From Chalciporus piperatus (taxonomy: Eukaryota; Basidiomycota; Agaricomycetes; Boletales; Boletaceae), in the NCBI GenBank assembly GCA_038093975.1, contig JBBPTG010000054.1:1-64000 (forward strand): DNA of 64,000 bases. The letters are read 5' to 3'. The notes under the pieces were generated by a model, which did not search any database, had not been told where the DNA came from, and was given only the letters and a program-made list of their open reading frames with translations. Every line of letters begins with the position of its first letter. Position 1 is the stretch's first letter. Below, piece after piece: positions 60,100-64,000 of the stretch. The position numbers were made by a program, and so were the translations under genes.

Positions 60100-60895
60100 C
60101 TATCGCGACATTTCGTCGCATCCGTTGTCGATGTGGCGTTTGAGTGAGTCCGAGCGGCTGAAGTCTTTCCGACAGAACCGGCATTTGTGAAGGACAGGAG
60201 AGGGTGCATGGACAGTTTCAAAGTGTCGTCTACGATCGTGAAGACGAGTGAACGAGCGATCGCAAAGGTCGCATGGGTAGCGCTCGCCGGCAACGCTGGA
60301 AAAATTTCCCGGGTGGGTGCTTCTCCCGCCATGCGCCGGCGAGGGTGCAACGTGCTGGGGATTGGGGGACATGTGATAATAGGGTTCTACGCTCGACCGA
60401 GAACGTGCCGAAGAATAGACTTGGTATGTCTCTGATGGGGTTGGAATGAACTGCTGCGGGTGATGATGTGCGTGTCGGTGACTTTGTGGGCTCATGTGGC
60501 CCGAGGGCGTAGCATATGAGCTCGTGGGTGAGCTAGGCGTAGCGTAGTGCTCAAGGGAAGTCCCCTGAGAGGATGTAGCGAAATACGAGCGATGGTCATC
60601 TCCGACGGCTTGGGTATTTGGTGGGGCGTAGGGAGGATAGGGATACTGGGGAGGGAGATTGGTCTGGTGGCCTGAAGACGTTCTATTAAGCACGGTAATG
60701 TAGAGGACGTTATGAACGGAAGCACATACTCATATTTCCGGCGGCCGACTGAGGGCCGGGGTTGACAGCGGCGTATGTCATTGCTGTGTGTTGAGACGGA
60801 TCAGAGTACGCAGCGGCATAATCGTCGGTCGTGTGAGATGGATGATGGACGGGTTGCACCTGACGACCGTTGTTAGCATAGTGGTTGTACTGCAT
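60100..60895 (-). CDS. C2H2 zinc-finger protein
   Basis: Two exons (60895-60730 and 60671-60100) encode 245 residues. The first 180 are low-complexity, rich in Pro, Ser, Tyr, His and Gln, as in fungal activation regions. Two fingers close the protein: C189-x2-C192-x12-H205-x4-H210 (YPCDLCDRSFTRLHDRRRHF) and C219-x2-C222-x12-H235-x4-C240, the second being a C2HC variant (CRFCRKDFSRSDSLKRHIDNGC split over 22 residues). DNA binding is likely; targets are unknown. A long upstream region to PPG1 suggests complex control. Confidence 0.88.
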
Positions 60896-63210
60896 CGTTT
60901 TGTCAGTTTTGCTGAGGGGAAAGGGATCGATTATGGATTGAGGCTACAAAGACTGAGTGTTCGTCACCCATCCGTGGCTTATATACGAATTTGTTTCTGT
61001 AATATGCCGGGCGTCGCCTGTCATAACCATGTCTTAGCAACGTACCTTAATGAATGGATCTGTTACTAAATCATTACCTCTCAAAGTGTAGTAAGGCCGG
61101 TATGGACTACACGCCCATATCATTCCGGTAGTCATCGTGAATTTGCGCGGGAGTCCATTTTCTGACGGGAGCGATGGAGCAACACGGCCTCAAGGGTGTA
61201 CGAGATCTGGAGAAGGGAGATCAAAAAAAAAAACACGGAATCGCTTCGATGATGGAGTTCTAGATGTCAATTGAGTGGGATTGGCCGGGGAGGGGAGAGT
61301 TCTCCGTACCAAACTGGGTTTACGAAGCCAGATTTGAGATGGACTGCGGGGGCACGGCCTTCGGCAGCGGTTGGGGGCGATTTCGGTGGGGGGGGTGTGT
61401 GTTTGAGAAAACGCGACAAGAAGTTCTGAATCTCCACCGCGGCGTCCCAGTCACCGGACGGAGGAAGACAGAAAAAAAGGCTGTGCATTTGAGAACGAGA
61501 GATTGGTTATGCCGGCAGAGATCTGGGTGACGGACGAGGTATAGGTTGGGTAACGCACCATGAAGTACCTGAAAAACTTGACTTTCGAGATCGAGAAGGG
61601 ATCGTCCCTGGTTAGCGTAATGGGTATATATCAGTACTTTAAATCTGGGTACGATGCATCGCAATACGGCATCTTGTCATTGGGTCGGACAATTTCGTCC
61701 TCTCCAAGACGCCAACTCCAACCGCACGCTGCTTTCATCTAACCAAAGCGGAAAGATCCAATATGCAGAGATGGGCACAGCCAACGACATATACAGTTAT
61801 CAGATTGGGCAATAGTATCCCAAGCCGGCTCCTCTCGCTTATCCTCCCCAGCTTCGGGCTGGGACAGACAGTCCCCGAAGATAATATTATATTTATGGAG
61901 TGAATTGATACGGGCCACGCTAATACGAGCGACAAGTCTGACTCGTGATCAAACCCATCTTCTGACAACTTTCGGCAGCCTCTAAATCTGTTTATGATCT
62001 CGCGGCTTCCTCTCCAAGAAACAGGCGAATCGGCGGGGTGGTCGAACGATCAGAAACGCATAGTCCCGAGGGAATGCCGAAGTGAACGAGCGATATTACT
62101 TCACGGGTTTACATATCCCGGAATCATCACCTGCGGGTTTCGTTTTCGCTCGCATTGGTGGCAGCGTGCACTTATCGAGAACGAGTTTCGCTGGCAGATG
62201 ATGATTCACCACCAATGGACGCGAGATCGATGGTAGTTGAATGATGAGATAGGCACACGGCGCCGTACACGCCCACTCTTTTTTGGGTAGAGGAGTTGCT
62301 CGATTTTGAGGACGGAGGAATGATGCCCGATTTGCGCGTCAACTTTAGGCATGAGAGGAAACGTGAGCCAGGGGGGGGGGAGTTTACGAGTAAGAAAAGA
62401 TGTGGTGAGCTCAGACCACACGTGTCACCGGACGCTGTCTGTTACTATTCCTTCCGGTCCCGCACTCGATGGGCCAGAGACGCGCGATGGGTTGTTCTAG
62501 CGAGCCGTCTACAACGGGGGGGACGAGGAGGGACGTCGTTTCCCGCGACCGTACCGCGATCGTGACCATGACAGTCGCGGGATGGGGGTACGATCCCGTC
62601 TTGACGCGCTGAGCATCGAGTCTAGCAGCGCAGGAATGGAGATCTGATCAGTGGCACGTAATGGATCGAATAGCGATGAGGGTTGATCTTGAGAGAAATC
62701 TCGGGAGCGACAGGGTGTGGATAACGTATGGCGACTTTGTGACGAGCACTTACACGAGGGCGAAGTGCCGACCACATGGGGCACATGGGTGGTGGCCGGA
62801 AGAACAAAAAAGATATGAATTGTGGTGGAGTATGTGAGGTTCTCCGACAGAGGTGAAATGCGAAGAATGAGTGAAACGCGACAACCTCGAGGACGGCACC
62901 AGCCAGAGGAGCCATTGCCAAGGCACAGCGCTGGCTGGCAATAAAAATTTCCGTACGCGTTGTTTGCGCAAACTTAACCTTGCTGGTGTGCAACGACAGA
63001 CTTACCGAGAGATTACGCACCTGGCCAACTTGACTCCGAATCGACGACGAATCTAGGACAGAGCCCTGACCGTCGCTGCGGACGAGGGAAATTTCTACAG
63101 GTGCAATACCAGGGTCTGTATGTTTTTTTCGGAGAAAAGACATGAGACCAAACAAGGACAAACGAACTGGATAGAGTGAGTGTCGGAGTAGAGGGAGAGT
63201 AGAGAGAGAG
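60896..63210. promoter_or_regulatory. 2.3-kb divergent promoter region
   Basis: This separates the zinc-finger gene (-) from PPG1 (+). Frames on both strands are short or antisense and show no domain. Pyrimidine and purine tracts (61223-61234, 62370-62382, 63190-63210) are present; the last sits directly before the PPG1 ATG. Confidence 0.4.
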
Positions 63211-64000
63211 ATGGCCCCATTCGACCTCGACGCGTGCATAGAACAGCTGCTCAGAAAACAGTTGCTACACGAAGCTTTACTTCGAGAAATATGCGAAAAA
63301 ACAAAAGAAGTCCTCATGAGAGAATCAAACGTCGTCCATGTCAGCGCACCAGTCACCGTCGTCGGTGACATCCACGGGTGAGTCTCCTCAACCTTCATCC
63401 ATATCGCAACTAATCATCATTCAAGTCAGTTCTACGATCTCATAGAGATATTCCGCATAGGTGGTTATGCACCACACACAAACTATCTCTTTCTCGGTTA
63501 GTACCTCTCAAACCCACCGTTCATGTCCCTCATGTCACTCTCAGGCGACTATGTCGATCGCGGTCTATTCAGCGTCGAGACCATCTCTCTCCTTACGTGT
63601 CTTAAGCTCAGATACCCTGACCGCGTCCAACTAATACGTGGCAACCACGAATCGAGGGCAGTCACTCAGGTAGCTTCTCCACATCACCCCTCTTTTCCCC
63701 CGTTTCCTCAACGACCACACAACAGACATACGGCTTCTATACGGAATGTGTCCGCAAATACGGCTCATCACACGTCTGGACCTACTTCACAGACATGTTC
63801 GACTTCTTGACCCTCTCGGTCGTTATCGACGACCGCATATTCTGTGTCCATGGTGGTATGTACACCTTCCCAAATCAATACGAACGAGAACCATCTTTTG
63901 ATTGATTGCTCTTCAGGGCTCTCCCCTTCTATCCACTCCGTCGATCAGATCAAGGTCGTGGATCGATTTCGAGGTACGGCCCATCTCCGTTCTTCTTTTT
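63211..64000 (+). CDS. PPG1: PP2A-like Ser/Thr phosphatase Ppg1 (5' part)
   Basis: Five exons are in view (63211-63377, 63426-63496, 63545-63669, 63726-63855, 63917-63973); the gene continues past the window. The metal-binding motifs of PPP phosphatases are intact: GDIHG (52-56), GDYVDRG (80-86) and RGNHES (111-116), followed by [12 protein letters not shown] and FCVHGGLSPS. Within the PP2A-like group, the start ([14 protein letters not shown]) and [16 protein letters not shown] are closest to Ppg1, which in yeast affects glycogen storage and, with the Far complex, limits mitophagy. PP2A catalytic subunit itself or PP4/PP6 fit less well. Confidence 0.93.

Noticed and set aside
62622..63398. 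258-codon minus-strand open frame
   Set aside because: It overlaps the first PPG1 exon in antisense, has no domain, and is serine/arginine-rich like a shadow of coding and promoter DNA.

Overview
The window is nuclear DNA of a filamentous basidiomycete, most likely an Agaricomycete. The genes are split by many short GT-AG introns, mostly about 40-65 bases, often with CTAAT/CTAAC-type branch sites. The gene set is fungal: a Vps3844 family protein, a pair of WOPR (Gti1/Pac2) regulators, F-box/leucine-rich paralogs, a hexose transporter, a CLC channel, PPG1 and CWC24. I cannot name the species.

Bases 1 to about 10,760 are a repeat and transposon graveyard. They hold the 3' end of a Ty1/copia element with its LTR (1-2713) that interrupts an hAT transposase relic, then a CTGG-type minisatellite, a 33-bp minisatellite, a 2.04-kb unit bounded by 28-bp inverted repeats that contains two further tandem arrays (6106-8147), a gag-like reading frame with an LTR-like promoter on the minus strand, and a complete 704-bp solo LTR with a 5-bp target duplication (9780-10483). 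A 20-bp palindrome and a telomere-motif stem-loop follow.

From about 11.5 kb the DNA is ordinary gene-dense fungal sequence. In order: TSR1 (-), F-box/LRR protein 1 (+), Vps3844 (-), periplasmic-binding-like protein (-), TFIIA large subunit TOA1 (+), an unrecognised gene (-), WOPR factor A (-), WOPR factor B (-), cysteinyl-tRNA synthetase (+), free methionine-R-sulfoxide reductase (-), LysM protein with a frameshift (+), sugar transporter (+), F-box/LRR 2 (+), F-box/LRR 3 (-), Hsp20 (-), Rkm4-like SET methyltransferase (+), CLC chloride channel (-), CWC24 splicing factor (+), C2H2 zinc-finger protein (-), and the 5' part of the PP2A-like phosphatase PPG1 (+). A 98-bp Harbinger-type MITE lies between the SET and CLC genes.

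Most exon models were assembled by hand from splice signals and checked for reading-frame consistency; the summed exons are divisible by three for TSR1, Vps3844, TOA1, both WOPR genes, CysRS, the Met-sulfoxide reductase, the transporter, Hsp20, SET, CWC24 and the zinc-finger gene. Several pairs share short divergent promoters (TSR1/F-box 1, reductase/LysM, Hsp20/SET). There is no sign of a biosynthetic cluster or one shared pathway; the functions are mainly housekeeping (ribosome biogenesis, transcription, splicing, translation, stress) with lineage-expanded F-box and WOPR families. The observations most worth following up are the inverted-repeat-bounded satellite element, the apparent dual start of CysRS, the tandem WOPR pair, and the small mobile elements with intact boundaries.
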